Source: Shewanella dokdonensis (GTDB taxonomy: Bacteria > Pseudomonadota > Gammaproteobacteria > Enterobacterales > Shewanellaceae). From it: a DNA stretch of 64,000 nucleotides. Under the pieces are notes generated by a model that searched no databases, had not been told where the DNA came from, and was given only the letters and a program-made list of their open reading frames with translations. This document shows, in pieces, positions 8,973 to 18,757 of this stretch. The DNA lies in NCBI RefSeq assembly GCF_018394335.1, contig NZ_CP074572.1:620001-684000 (forward strand). Direction: 5' to 3'. Position 1 is the first letter of the stretch, and the number at the start of each line of letters is the position of its first letter. Made by a program: the position numbers and the translations under genes.

Positions 8973-11273
8973 TTAGCGTCTTGACCGGGAAGTGTAATGT
9001 TTGAGAAGTCCCGGTACGTCAAGAATAAGCGCGATGCCACCATCAGACGTTATAGTGGCGCCAGCCATGCCTGGTGTTCCATGCAACAAGGCACCTAATG
9101 GTTTGATCACCACCTCTTCCTGACCAATCAACGCATCAACCACAAAACCTATCTGTTTCAGCCCTAACTGTACGATCACCACGTGTCCCAGACGTTTTTC
9201 GCCGGTTTTAAAGTCACGCGGATGGCGGTTCAGCCACTGCTCAAGATAAAACAGCGGTATCGCTTTCTCACGCACAATAACGGTCAGTTGGCCGTCAACA
9301 ACGTTAGTCTTGCCAAGATCCAGATGGAAAATTTCATTCACGCTGGACAAAGGCAAGGCAAATACCTGTTTGGCCACTTCAACCATCAAGGTTGGCATAA
9401 TTGCTAAAGTCAGCGGCACTTTGATTTCTAGCCGAGTGCCTTTGCCCTTGGCAGAATCAATATGCACTGAACCATTCAACTGGGTAATACGGGTTTTCAC
9501 CACATCCATACCGACACCACGGCCGGAAATGTCTGAAATTTCGGTTTTAGTCGAAAAACCTGGGGCAAAAATCAGATTATAGGCGTCCTGATCTGACATT
9601 CTGGCCGCGGTATCTTCATCCAGAACACCGCGTTTAATGGCAATCGCTTTCAGCTTTTCAGGATCCATCCCTGCGCCATCATCTTCGATTTTCAGCAGAA
9701 TATGGTCACCTTCCTGACTGGCAGCTAAGGTGATAATCCCGGTTCGGGATTTTCCGATAGATTCACGCACATCCGGCATTTCAATACCGTGATCCACGGA
9801 ATTACGCACCAAATGCACCAATGGGTCGGCCAAGGCTTCTACCAAATTTTTATCCAGGTCAGTTTCTTCACCAACCATACGTAGTTCAATGTCTTTATTG
9901 AGACTACGGGCAAGATCGCGTACCACCCGCGGGAAACGGCCAAAGACTTTCTTGATTGGCTGCATCCGCGTTTTCATCACGGCGCCCTGCAAATCGGATG
10001 TTACCAAATCCAGATTTGCCAGCGCTTTGCTCATCTCTTCATCTTCGCGAGAGATCCCCAAACTCACCAAACGGTTGCGCACCAGTACCAGTTCACCCAC
10101 CATGTTCATGATCTGATCCAACCGCGCGGTATCCACACGCACTGTGGTTTCAGCCTGAGGGGCATTATTACCAGCCGGAGCCACTGCCTTAGTGGCGCTT
10201 TCTTTGGCTGGAACCGGCACTTTAGACTCAGCGGGTGCGGCTGCTTTAGGCGCTGCTGCTGTTTTCGGTGACGGGGCTTTCGGTGTCGGAGCTTTAGCCG
10301 CTGCTGCCGCAGGCGCTTGGGGCGCTACCTTCGCCGCAGGGGCGGCTGCATTAGCCGCACTCTCGGTTTCCAGTCCTGGCGCCTTACCCTTGCCATGTAG
10401 TTGATCAAGCAGAGCCTCAAATTCATCCTCAGAAATTTCATCCGAATCGACCGAGTGTCCAGCCGTTTCGGCGGCCACCGGTTTAGCGTCTGGATTAACA
10501 GCAAATTTGCCTTTGCCATGCAATTCATCCAGCAGCGCTTCAAACTCGTCGTCGGTAATATCTTCACTGTTGTTGCTAACAGCAGCAGGCGTTTTGGCGC
10601 CAGTCCCGGCATCACCGCTCGTTGACGGGCCTTTACCTTTGCCATGCAAGGCATCCAGTAAGGCTTCAAACTCTGATTCATCAATATCGTCGATACTACC
10701 AGCTGCGGCTGTCGGCTCGGCGGCTGGGGGTTCTACCGCAGCGTTTGGTGCCACGGATTCCAGCATCTCATCAAACAACGCATCCGCGCTGTCGGCCGTA
10801 TCATCCACGCCGCTGTCAGCGGTTGTGTCATCAACAGCTTCTACGGCGGTTTCGGCACTATTGCCAGATTCTGACGGTAATGGCGCACCTGAGCTCAGCA
10901 GTTTCAGATTAGCCAGCAGCTGCGGTTCTGCCGGCTGTTGCTCTTCACCTGACTGAGTTTGGCTAAACATTACATTGATGGCATCCAACGCCTGAAGAAT
11001 GATATCCATCAGTTCGGCGCTAACACTGCGTTTACCCGTGCGCAATAAATCGAAGGTGTTTTCAGCTTCATGGCAGACATCCACCATAGGGGCTAACCCC
11101 AGGAAACCTGCACCGCCCTTCACGGTATGGAAGCCGCGGAAAATAGCATTCAACAGGTCGGTATCCCCTGGATTATTTTCCAACTGCACCAGCTGCTCCT
11201 GCAGCAGCTCCAGAATCTCTCCGGCTTCGATTAAAAAATCCTGCAGGATCTCTTCATCAACATCAAAGGCCAT
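8973..11273 (-). CDS. cheA: Chemotaxis histidine kinase CheA with triple LID-type repeat
   Basis: A 766-residue CheA. The Hpt domain has phosphorylated H49 (FRGFHTVKGGA). The long acidic, A/P-rich linker (about 130-380) contains three copies of FEALLD-x-LHGKGK, at residues 202-214, 244-256 and 285-297, about 42 residues apart. Dimerisation and ATPase domains follow, with N-box NSVDHGIE, G1 DDGAGMD and G2 GRGVGMDVV, and then a C-terminal CheW-like regulatory domain. In Vibrio, repeated linker motifs (LID) bind ParP. I start at the ATG at 11273 after GAGGAG, not the TTG one codon earlier. A canonical CheY-binding P2 domain is not obvious. Confidence 0.97.
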   Translation of the reverse strand: MAFDVDEEILQDFLIEAGEILELLQEQLVQLENNPGDTDLLNAIFRGFHTVKGGAGFLGLAPMVDVCHEAENTFDLLRTGKRSVSAELMDIILQALDAINVMFSQTQSGEEQQPAEPQLLANLKLLSSGAPLPSESGNSAETAVEAVDDTTADSGVDDTADSADALFDEMLESVAPNAAVEPPAAEPTAAAGSIDDIDESEFEALLDALHGKGKGPSTSGDAGTGAKTPAAVSNNSEDITDDEFEALLDELHGKGKFAVNPDAKPVAAETAGHSVDSDEISEDEFEALLDQLHGKGKAPGLETESAANAAAPAAKVAPQAPAAAAAKAPTPKAPSPKTAAAPKAAAPAESKVPVPAKESATKAVAPAGNNAPQAETTVRVDTARLDQIMNMVGELVLVRNRLVSLGISREDEEMSKALANLDLVTSDLQGAVMKTRMQPIKKVFGRFPRVVRDLARSLNKDIELRMVGEETDLDKNLVEALADPLVHLVRNSVDHGIEMPDVRESIGKSRTGIITLAASQEGDHILLKIEDDGAGMDPEKLKAIAIKRGVLDEDTAARMSDQDAYNLIFAPGFSTKTEISDISGRGVGMDVVKTRITQLNGSVHIDSAKGKGTRLEIKVPLTLAIMPTLMVEVAKQVFALPLSSVNEIFHLDLGKTNVVDGQLTVIVREKAIPLFYLEQWLNRHPRDFKTGEKRLGHVVIVQLGLKQIGFVVDALIGQEEVVIKPLGALLHGTPGMAGATITSDGGIALILDVPGLLKHYTSRSRR

Positions 11274-11288
11274 CAATATGACTCCTCA

Positions 11289-12026
11289 TCAGAACCCCAG
11301 ACTAGAGAGCAAATCGTCTACTTCATCCTGTCCGGTAACCACATCCTGACGGGCCCCAGCATTATGGATAGGTCCTTCAGCATCTATATTATTTTCGCGG
11401 TTGCTGATTAGACTCTCGTTAGGTTGCGCCCCAAACATGGTCAAAAGTGATACAAGATTGCTTTCTACTTCTTTAACTAAATCAATCACCCGGCGGATCA
11501 TCTGTCCGGTCAGATCCTGGAAATCTTGCGCCAGCAGTATCTGATTGAGCAGTTCGTGTAATCGTCCGGAGTCGGCCTCAGTTTGCACCATAAAATGCTG
11601 CACATCGTGACATAACGTTTTGAACTCATCGAGTGGCAGGTTGCGACGCATTAACCTGTCCCATGAAGGCTTGATATTGGTAAGGCTGACACTGAGAGCA
11701 TCCGACAGTGGTAAGCACTCTTCAACCGCATCCATGGTTTTATTGGCCGCCTGTTCTGTCATGTCGATAACAAAACTCAGACGTTCTTTCGCATCTGGAA
11801 TATCGTTACTTGCCAGTTCCACCAACCGGTTATCCAGTTGAAAATCATTCAAAGCATTGTGGAGTTGTCTGGTCAATTTACCAACTTCAGCAAATAGCTC
11901 TTGCTGAATAGGCACCGATAATTCACGAACCAGTTCATCGGCCTGTTGTTGTTCACCAGCAGACAACAATTCGACTAAGTGTTGTGCTTGTTCGAGTGTA
12001 ATGAGTCCGGTGTTTTCTGCCTTCAT
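11289..12026 (-). CDS. cheZ: CheY-P phosphatase CheZ
   Basis: A 245-residue, mostly helical CheZ. The long central helical hairpin includes the catalytic segment AQDFQDLTGQMI, whose glutamine inserts into the CheY active site. The C-terminal VDDLLSSLGF is the conserved CheY-tethering helix. The protein removes phosphate from CheY-P and so ends the tumble or reversal signal. It lies between cheA and cheY with short gaps (12-15 bases), in the same operon. Confidence 0.97.
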   Translation of the reverse strand: MKAENTGLITLEQAQHLVELLSAGEQQQADELVRELSVPIQQELFAEVGKLTRQLHNALNDFQLDNRLVELASNDIPDAKERLSFVIDMTEQAANKTMDAVEECLPLSDALSVSLTNIKPSWDRLMRRNLPLDEFKTLCHDVQHFMVQTEADSGRLHELLNQILLAQDFQDLTGQMIRRVIDLVKEVESNLVSLLTMFGAQPNESLISNRENNIDAEGPIHNAGARQDVVTGQDEVDDLLSSLGF

Positions 12027-12038
12027 AGCACCCCAAAA

Positions 12039-12422
12039 TCAACCAAGTCGTTCAAAGATTTTGTCCAACTTCTCTTTCAGGGTCGCGGCGGTGAAAGGTT
12101 TCACAACATAACCATTCACCCCTGCCTGTGCAGCAGCAATAATCTGCTCGCGCTTGGCTTCTGCGGTAACCATCAACACCGGGATATTCTTGAGATGTTC
12201 ATCTGCACGAATGGCTCTTAACAGGTCAATCCCCTGCATACCTGGCATGTTCCAGTCGGTGACCACAAAATCAAAATCACCTTTCTGCAGCATTGGCAGT
12301 GCAGTTGACCCATCATCGGCTTCTTGGGTGTTATTAAACCCAAGATCCCTTAACAGGTTTTTGATAATCCTTCTCATCGTTGAAAAATCATCAACAATGA
12401 GAATCTTCATGTTTTTATCCAA
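12039..12422 (-). CDS. cheY: Chemotaxis response regulator CheY
   Basis: A 127-residue single receiver domain with D11-D12, phospho-acceptor D56 in [11 protein letters not shown]86 (VTAEA) and K108 (VVKPF). After phosphorylation by CheA it binds FliM/FliN to switch motor direction. The start ATG follows a strong GGAGGAAA site at good spacing; a second in-frame ATG lies four codons in. First of the che genes after fliA. Confidence 0.98.
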   Translation of the reverse strand: MDKNMKILIVDDFSTMRRIIKNLLRDLGFNNTQEADDGSTALPMLQKGDFDFVVTDWNMPGMQGIDLLRAIRADEHLKNIPVLMVTAEAKREQIIAAAQAGVNGYVVKPFTAATLKEKLDKIFERLG

Positions 12423-12468
12423 AGTTTCCTCCGCAGAGCTGAATTTTAAAACCGCTCAAAAAAACCGT

Positions 12469-13188
12469 TTAGTTCTGTGTCCAATGCCTGAGTTTTGCTT
12501 TGAGCCTGAGCATTGCCTGACTATGGATCTGACTAACTCTAGACTCACTGACATCTAAAATGGCGCCGATTTCTTTCAAATTGAGCGCTTCATCATAATA
12601 AAGCGACAGAACCAGCGCATCTCTTTCGGGTAAATGTTTAATTGCTTCGGCTAGTGCATCTCTAAACTGATCGTTTACCAGCGTTTCATAGGTATCGTTT
12701 GCCACGGTTTCATCGGCAAAGAACGCATCTGGAGCTCCACCAAGATCTTCGATTCCTATTATTTTACCAGCAGATACATCACTTAGTATGTGATGATATT
12801 CATCTAGTGGCATTTCCAGTCGTTGGGCGATCTCAGTGTCTCTGGCATCCCGGCCCAATTCCTGTTCCAGTTCGTCAATGACCTGGGCAATCCGCCGCTG
12901 ATTGCGGTGAACCGAACGAGGTAACCAGTCGCCACGGCGGATTTCATCAATCATCGCGCCACGAATACGAATACCGGCAAACGTTTCAAATTTGGCACCC
13001 TTGCTACCATCAAATTTGGAGGCGGCTTCCAGTAACCCCATCATCCCGGCCTGCAACAGGTCGTCCAGTTGCACCGAAGCGGGTAAACGCGCTAGCAGAT
13101 GATGAGCAATTCGTTTTACCAGCGGCGCATACTGGTCAACGATCAAGCTCTTATCGTTAAACCCGGTATACGCTGCCATTTTATTCAC
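12469..13188 (-). CDS. fliA: Flagellar sigma factor FliA (sigma-28)
   Basis: A 239-residue sigma-70 family group 3 factor, the same length as enterobacterial FliA. Region 2 has APLVKRIAHHLLARLP and GSKGAKFETFA-type segments; region 3 has RDARDTEIAQRL; region 4 has LKEIGAILDVSESRVSQIHSQA. It transcribes late flagellar and chemotaxis genes and is held by FlgM. I start at GTG 13188, preceded by AGGAGG at nine bases; the ATG at 13179 has no site. In this sequence the frame is joined to flhG because of a one-base loss in flhG, so there is no stop between them. I do not believe a real fusion. Confidence 0.95.
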   Translation of the reverse strand: MNKMAAYTGFNDKSLIVDQYAPLVKRIAHHLLARLPASVQLDDLLQAGMMGLLEAASKFDGSKGAKFETFAGIRIRGAMIDEIRRGDWLPRSVHRNQRRIAQVIDELEQELGRDARDTEIAQRLEMPLDEYHHILSDVSAGKIIGIEDLGGAPDAFFADETVANDTYETLVNDQFRDALAEAIKHLPERDALVLSLYYDEALNLKEIGAILDVSESRVSQIHSQAMLRLKAKLRHWTQN

Positions 13189-14061
13189 TGGCACCTTCCT
13201 CCTGGTATTCAGGTTTCTGTACCAAGCGTTCAACAAAAATTCCAGATGCCCACCGGGTTGTTGTGGTACTGGCCAACTGATCACTTTATTGGCCAATCCC
13301 TGATAAGCAATACTGGCAGGAGATTTAGGAAAGGCTTCTACAATCAGTTTCTGCTTACGCACAGACTTCCGTAGATTTTCATCAAAAGGTATGGTGGCAA
13401 CCAGTTCCAATGCCACATCCAAGAAACGATCAGTGACTTTGCTTAATTTAGCAAATAACTCCATCCCTTCCCGTAGGCTACGCACCATGTTAGCCACAAT
13501 TTTAAAGCGAAATACGCCGTGTTCACGACTGAGTATTTTGATCAATGCGTAGGCATCGGTGATTGAGGTGGGTTCATCACAAACCACCACAAGCACATCC
13601 TGTGACGCCCTTGAAAAACTCAGTACCATGTCAGAAATACCGGCAGCGGTGTCCACTATCAGTACATCAAACTGCGTTTTCATTTCACTAAAGGCGCGAA
13701 TAAGTCCGGCGTGCTGCGCTGGACTTAATTCCACCATTGCTTGGGTTCCAGATGTTGCTGGAATAATACCTATGCCTTTTGGACCACGGACAATGATGTC
13801 ATCCAGTTCCGCTTCGCCGGACAACACATGCGACAAATTGTGTTCGGCCCGTAACCCCAGCATCACATCGACATTTGCCAGCCCCAAGTCGGCGTCCAAT
13901 ACCATTACCCGTTTGCCCTTCTCTGCGAGCGCCACGGCGGTGTTAATAGCAACGCTAGTTTTACCTACGCCCCCTTTCCCACCGGTAACGGCAATTACTT
14001 TTACTTTTTCGTTTTGTTGTTGATTTATCATTCGTAAACCACTCGCTTGATCCCGGGTCAT
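13181..14061 (-). pseudogene. flhG: FlhG (FleN) MinD-like ATPase, frameshifted near its end
   Basis: A MinD/ParA-type ATPase that limits polar flagellum number by acting with FlhF and FlrA. Walker A GGKGGVGKT is at residues 27-35, the DADLGLANVD motif near 57 and VDTAAGIS near 137. After PGGHLEF the frame runs on into fliA. Adding one T to the five-T run (plus strand A5, 13235-13239) gives the usual ending FVERLVQKPEYQ, a short acidic tail and a stop at 13181-13183, for a protein of 293 residues that overlaps the fliA start. The start at 14061 lies 6 bases after the flhF stop. Confidence 0.9.
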
Positions 14062-14067
14062 CGCTTA

Positions 14068-15450
14068 CTACTCAAATGCATAGGTCATTTCATTTGACCT
14101 GACTTCAGGGTTAAATTCTGTCGTTTCTGTTCTGTTTAATACGGCCAGTGCTTGTTTAGCCAGCCCCAGCGTATCAGCTACCCGCATATCTTCAGGCACC
14201 CGCTGACCATCCGTGGTGTAACTTAATGATAAACCACTTTGGATCAATACACTTAGCGCGGCCCCTAAAGAAACTGATTCATCTAGTTTGGTTAATATAG
14301 CGCCCGCCAATGGAATGCGCTTAAACTGGTTGATGGCTTCTTCCAGTACTCGCCGTTGCCCGGTTGCTGATAACACCAGGAAACTGCGGATTGGCAAGCG
14401 GCTGTTAGCAGTCAAACTATCCAACTGCTGACATAAACGTATATCTCGTTGCCCCATTCCTGCGGTGTCGATTAATACTAGCTTGCGATTACGGAACTGG
14501 TAGACAATTTGCTCCAACTCATTGAGATCTTGGGCTTGCTTCACTGGGCATCCCATTATCTTGCCATAAGTTGCCAATTGCTCAAAGGCTCCAATTCGAT
14601 AATGGTCGGTAGTGATCAATACCACCGAGTCTGGGCCATGATGCGCAACGAATCTTGCTGCAATTTTTGCCAGTGTGGTTGTTTTACCGACACCCGTTGG
14701 CCCGACTAACGCTACAATGCCGCCCTGGCGCACAATATCATCGCCTTGGTTACTCAGCAGATTCGCCAGTGATTGGGGTAATGCTTTCACCAAATCCGCA
14801 GGAGTATAGTGCTGTGACAGGGCAGCCAGCTTAGTTGCTACCTGTGGTGCAAATTCGGCTTCCAACAGTTTACGCTCTAACATCGCCCCAACCGGATCAT
14901 GACGGTTTTTCTGATCTGTCATCAATTCGTTTAGTTGATGCGTTAACAGATTGCGTAAAGAAGATAATTCCTGACGCATAGAATCCAATTCGAGTTGCTG
15001 TTTCGCATTACTATTTTTGCCATTGAGTGTAGACGCTGGCGCCAAATCTTGCAGATTTTGTCGCGGTTTAGCCGCAGCATCGCTATCTAGCCCTCTCGCC
15101 CAAGCAGGCAGATCATTATCCCTGGCAGCCGTTGGCTGTTTCGACAATTGTTGCGTTAGACGACTGTGTTGCCGCTCAAGCAGTGCCTGTAGTGAATCTG
15201 CCGCAGGAGTTGGCTTGGCTTTGGTTTCACTGCGGACATGTCCAAGCGACACTTTATCTTCACTCAAATCACTGAAAACCGATGCTTGTGGAGCATTGGC
15301 CTGAGGTTCGTCGTAGTCCACCGCCGCGACAATTTCAATGCCACCGGTGACTTTCTTGTTGGACATGATCACCGCATCGGCCCCGAGGGTTTCTTTAACT
15401 TGCGCCAGCGCGGCACGCATATCTTTGGCAAAAAAGCGTTTAATTTTCAC
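14068..15450 (-). CDS. flhF: FlhF, SRP-type GTPase for polar flagellum placement
   Basis: A 460-residue FlhF. Residues 1-50 form the basic FlhF-specific start (MKIKRFFAKDMR). A variable, charged B region follows (about 60-180), then the N and G domains: P-loop GPTGVGKTT at 250-258, DTAGMGQRD near 333 and TKLDE near 394. FlhF marks the cell pole where the flagellum is built and recruits FliF/FliG. Usual length; intact. It lies between flhA and flhG, and probably belongs to the flhA operon. Confidence 0.97.
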   Translation of the reverse strand: MKIKRFFAKDMRAALAQVKETLGADAVIMSNKKVTGGIEIVAAVDYDEPQANAPQASVFSDLSEDKVSLGHVRSETKAKPTPAADSLQALLERQHSRLTQQLSKQPTAARDNDLPAWARGLDSDAAAKPRQNLQDLAPASTLNGKNSNAKQQLELDSMRQELSSLRNLLTHQLNELMTDQKNRHDPVGAMLERKLLEAEFAPQVATKLAALSQHYTPADLVKALPQSLANLLSNQGDDIVRQGGIVALVGPTGVGKTTTLAKIAARFVAHHGPDSVVLITTDHYRIGAFEQLATYGKIMGCPVKQAQDLNELEQIVYQFRNRKLVLIDTAGMGQRDIRLCQQLDSLTANSRLPIRSFLVLSATGQRRVLEEAINQFKRIPLAGAILTKLDESVSLGAALSVLIQSGLSLSYTTDGQRVPEDMRVADTLGLAKQALAVLNRTETTEFNPEVRSNEMTYAFE

Positions 15451-15462
15451 TCTCTGTTACTC

Positions 15463-17562
15463 CTACTGGCCTACAGCGGAAACGATACGGATTTGCTTTT
15501 CGTCTGGCACTTCCTGGTATGAAATCACCCGCAGGTTAGGAATCGTGTGCTTGACGAAACGAGACAAGGTGGCGCGCAGCATACCCGATGTCAGCAAAAT
15601 GGCGGGCTGTCCAACCATTTCCTGCTTCTGCGCTGCGCTGGCAAGGGATTTTTGCATCCGCTCTGCTAGTCCGGGTTCGATATTCGGGCCATCGCCACCT
15701 GTCGCTTGCATTGACTGATGCAACATCTGTTCCAGTTCTGGCGCCAAAGTAATGACGGGAATTTCGGCCTCGGGTCCGGCGATTTCCTGAACGATCATAC
15801 GCTTAAGTGCAATACGTACCGCTGCCGTTAACACTTCAGTGTCATTGCTCTTAGGCCCATATTCCAGCAATGTCTGGACGATGGTCCGCAGGTCACGTAC
15901 AGAAACGCCTTCATTGAGCAGATTCTGCATCACCTTGACCACGCTGCCCAGCGGCATAATATCAGGAACAAAGCCGTCCACCAGTTTCGGTGCACGTTTA
16001 CCCAGCATATCCAATAGCTGCTGCACTTCTTCGTAACCCAGCAGTTTGGCGGCGTTATTGGTAAGAAGTTGGCTCAAGTGGGTGGCAATAACAGTTGAGG
16101 TATCAACCACTGTGTAGCCAAGAGTTTGGGCATGTTCACGCAGTTCCGGTGCTATCCACACCGCATCTAGCCCAAATGCCGGGTCTTTGGTTTCAACGCC
16201 ATCGAGTTTGCCAAACACTTGGCCGGGATTGATCGCCAACTCACAATCATGGCGAACTTCAGCTTCGCCACAGGCAACGCCCATTAACGAGATACGGTAG
16301 GCGCTGGGTGACAAATCCAGATTATCGCGAATATGCACCGCAGGCACCAAAAAGCCCAATTCCTGCGATAACTTTTTACGCACCCCTTTGATACGGCTAA
16401 GCAACTCACCGCCTTGGCCTTTATCGACCAGAGGGATCAAACGGTATCCCACCTCTAAACCAATAGTATCCACTGGCCGGACGTCATCCCAACTAAGCTC
16501 TTTGGGTTCGTTAAGATTCTTCTCGGTCGGGCCATTCTTAACCAGTTCCAATGCCTGTTGCTTGTTGTTCTCATTCCGCCTGAAAATAAAGAAAGCGCCA
16601 GTCGATGCCAACAGCGCAAAACTTAAAAATGCCAGATGTGGCATGCCGGGCACAATCCCCATCACAAACAGCACCGCAGCCGCAATCATGAGTGATTTGG
16701 GATTATCAAACATCTGCTGCACCACTTGCTGCCCCATGTCGCCAGACTCATTCTGACGGGTCACCATCAAGGCGGCGGCGATTGACAGTAACAGGCCGGG
16801 GATCTGTGCGACCAAACCATCACCGATAGTCAGTAAGGTATAGATTTCCACCGCCTGTGAAAACCCCAGGCCATGCTGCACCATACCGATAATAAAACCG
16901 CCAACAATGTTGATACAGAGAATTAAAATCCCAGCGATAGCATCGCCTTTCACAAACTTAGAGGCACCGTCCATTGAGCCATAAAAATCGGCTTCGCTGG
17001 TCACTTCTGCGCGGCGTAAACGAGCCTGATCCTGATTGATAATGCCAGCATTCAAGTCTGCATCGATAGCCATCTGCTTACCAGGCATAGCATCCAAGGT
17101 AAAGCGGGCACTCACTTCAGAGATACGGCCAGCACCTTTGGTGACCACCGCAAAGTTGATAATGATCAGGATAAGGAAGACCACCAGCCCCACCGCATAG
17201 TTACCGCCGATAACCACGGAGCCAAACGCCTCAATCACTTTACCCGCCGCATCAGCACCATTGTGGCCCTCTAGCAACACGACTCGAGTTGAGGCAACGT
17301 TCAGCGCCAAGCGCAAAAGAGTAGCAATCAATAACACTGTAGGAAAGGCGGCAAAATCCAATGGGCGATTGGTATAGACGGCAACCAATAAAACGACTAA
17401 TGCCAGTGCGATGTTGAAGGAAAACAGAATATCCAGCAAAAATGCGGGCATTGGCAACACAATCATTGCCAGAACAGCCAAGACCAGCAGTGGCGCACCA
17501 ATGCCTTTAAAAGAAGCGGGCTTAATCTGACGTAACTGTCCGAACGTTGCTCTTACATCCAT
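15463..17562 (-). CDS. flhA: Flagellar export gate protein FlhA
   Basis: A 699-residue protein. The N-terminal half has about eight membrane segments and the FHIPEP-family loop between them (FTLDAMPGKQMAIDADLNAG). The C-terminal half is the large cytoplasmic domain that forms the nonameric ring docking chaperones and substrates. It is the proton-driven core of the flagellar export machine. Intact and of usual length. A sigma-54-like site lies about 40 bases upstream, which fits a FlrA-dependent flhA promoter. Confidence 0.98.
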   Translation of the reverse strand: MDVRATFGQLRQIKPASFKGIGAPLLVLAVLAMIVLPMPAFLLDILFSFNIALALVVLLVAVYTNRPLDFAAFPTVLLIATLLRLALNVASTRVVLLEGHNGADAAGKVIEAFGSVVIGGNYAVGLVVFLILIIINFAVVTKGAGRISEVSARFTLDAMPGKQMAIDADLNAGIINQDQARLRRAEVTSEADFYGSMDGASKFVKGDAIAGILILCINIVGGFIIGMVQHGLGFSQAVEIYTLLTIGDGLVAQIPGLLLSIAAALMVTRQNESGDMGQQVVQQMFDNPKSLMIAAAVLFVMGIVPGMPHLAFLSFALLASTGAFFIFRRNENNKQQALELVKNGPTEKNLNEPKELSWDDVRPVDTIGLEVGYRLIPLVDKGQGGELLSRIKGVRKKLSQELGFLVPAVHIRDNLDLSPSAYRISLMGVACGEAEVRHDCELAINPGQVFGKLDGVETKDPAFGLDAVWIAPELREHAQTLGYTVVDTSTVIATHLSQLLTNNAAKLLGYEEVQQLLDMLGKRAPKLVDGFVPDIMPLGSVVKVMQNLLNEGVSVRDLRTIVQTLLEYGPKSNDTEVLTAAVRIALKRMIVQEIAGPEAEIPVITLAPELEQMLHQSMQATGGDGPNIEPGLAERMQKSLASAAQKQEMVGQPAILLTSGMLRATLSRFVKHTIPNLRVISYQEVPDEKQIRIVSAVGQ

Positions 17563-17599
17563 CTTGCAGCCTGAGTTTTGACACTTTAAACAGGTGTAA

Positions 17600-17614
17600 G
17601 CAAAATTTAGACCA
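17600..17614 (-). promoter_or_regulatory. Sigma-54-like promoter of flhA
   Basis: On the minus strand TGGTCT-N5-TTGC gives the invariant GG-N10-GC spacing, followed by TT. The -24 box departs from TGGCAC at two bases. It lies about 40 bases before the flhA start. Confidence 0.55.
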
Positions 17615-17621
17615 ATCCTAA

Positions 17622-18757
17622 TCAGTATTGTTTAAACTCGTCTGGAATAGGCTGACTCAGCGGTAACGGTGTAGGCTTTCTACCGCGGCCTTTCTGATAC
17701 TGGCGCAACTGATAAACATACGCCAGCACTTGCGCTACCGCCGTAAACAGTCCATCAGGAATTTGCTGTTCCAGTTTGGTAGTGTGATAAATCGCCCGCG
17801 CCAGCAAAGGAGCGGCAACGATGGGAACATTGTACTCACGGGCAATTTCACGGATTTTAAAGGCAATGTCATCAACACCTTTGGCGACCAAATAAGGGGC
17901 GGGTGATTTTTTGGCATCATATTTTAGTGCCACGGCAAAATGTTCTGGATTGACCACTATCACGTCAGCCTTGGGAACTTCCGCCATCATCCGCCGCTGT
18001 GCCATCTCTCGTTGCAACTGGCGGATGCGCCCTTTCACTTCCGGTTTACCTTCAGTGTCTTTGTACTCATCCTTGACTTCCTGTTTGGTCATCCGCAGCT
18101 GTTTGTTGTGGTTCCAGATCTGATAAGGCACATCGATTACCACAATCAGCAAGGTCGAGGCACATAGCAAAATAAATAGCCACAACAGTAGCTTAAGAGC
18201 ATGACCTACATTACCAGGCAGATTATCTTGCGACAGGTTGAGAATATCCGGGAAGTAATAAGTGAGCAAAAGATAGGCCGCGAGCGCCACCACTGAGAAT
18301 TTAGCAATCCCCTTGGTCAACTCCACCAGCGCCTGAATACCAAACATACGTTTCAGGCCAGTGACCGGGTTCATCTTGTTCCCCTTTGGCATAATGGCAT
18401 CAGAGGAAAAAGTAATTCCGCCTAAAACGATATTGCCAATAAATGCTACCGCCCCGAGCATCAGGATGAAGCCAAGCACAGGCCAAGCCAATTCGCTAAT
18501 CACCGTCTTCCATACCGTGAACATACTGTTGGTATCAAAAATCTGTGAGCGATCCATGGAATAGACTTTGGTCATCATCTCCATCAGGCTTTTGGCCAGA
18601 CTCGGTCCAATCACCAACATTCCAAGCGCCGCGGCTAATAACACAGCAGAAGTGCCTAATTCGCGCGAACGCGCTACCTGTCCTTTTCTCTGGCCTGTTC
18701 CAGCCGTCTCGACGTCGCCTGTTCGGTCTTTTCCTGGCCGTCCTGATTCTCCGCCAT
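17622..18757 (-). pseudogene. flhB: Flagellar export switch protein FlhB, frameshifted near its start
   Basis: The true start is the ATG at 18757, overlapping the fliR stop (TGATG). It reads MAENQDGQEKTEQAT and then loses frame: GAAAAGGACAGG would need one more G (at plus 18682-18683) to give the universal EKGQVARSREL. The rest is intact, for about 378 residues in all. There are four membrane segments and a cytoplasmic tail. The autocleavage site reads NPEH where NPTH is usual. FlhB switches export from rod/hook to filament proteins. An upstream overlapping frame within fliR is spurious. Confidence 0.92.

Noticed and set aside
10192..10956. Long plus-strand frames opposite cheA
   Set aside because: They are alanine/serine-rich shadows of the low-complexity CheA linker.
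12469..14061. A genuine FlhG-FliA fusion protein
   Set aside because: One T restores the standard FlhG end with a stop overlapping a well-placed fliA start; many similar one-base losses occur in the window.
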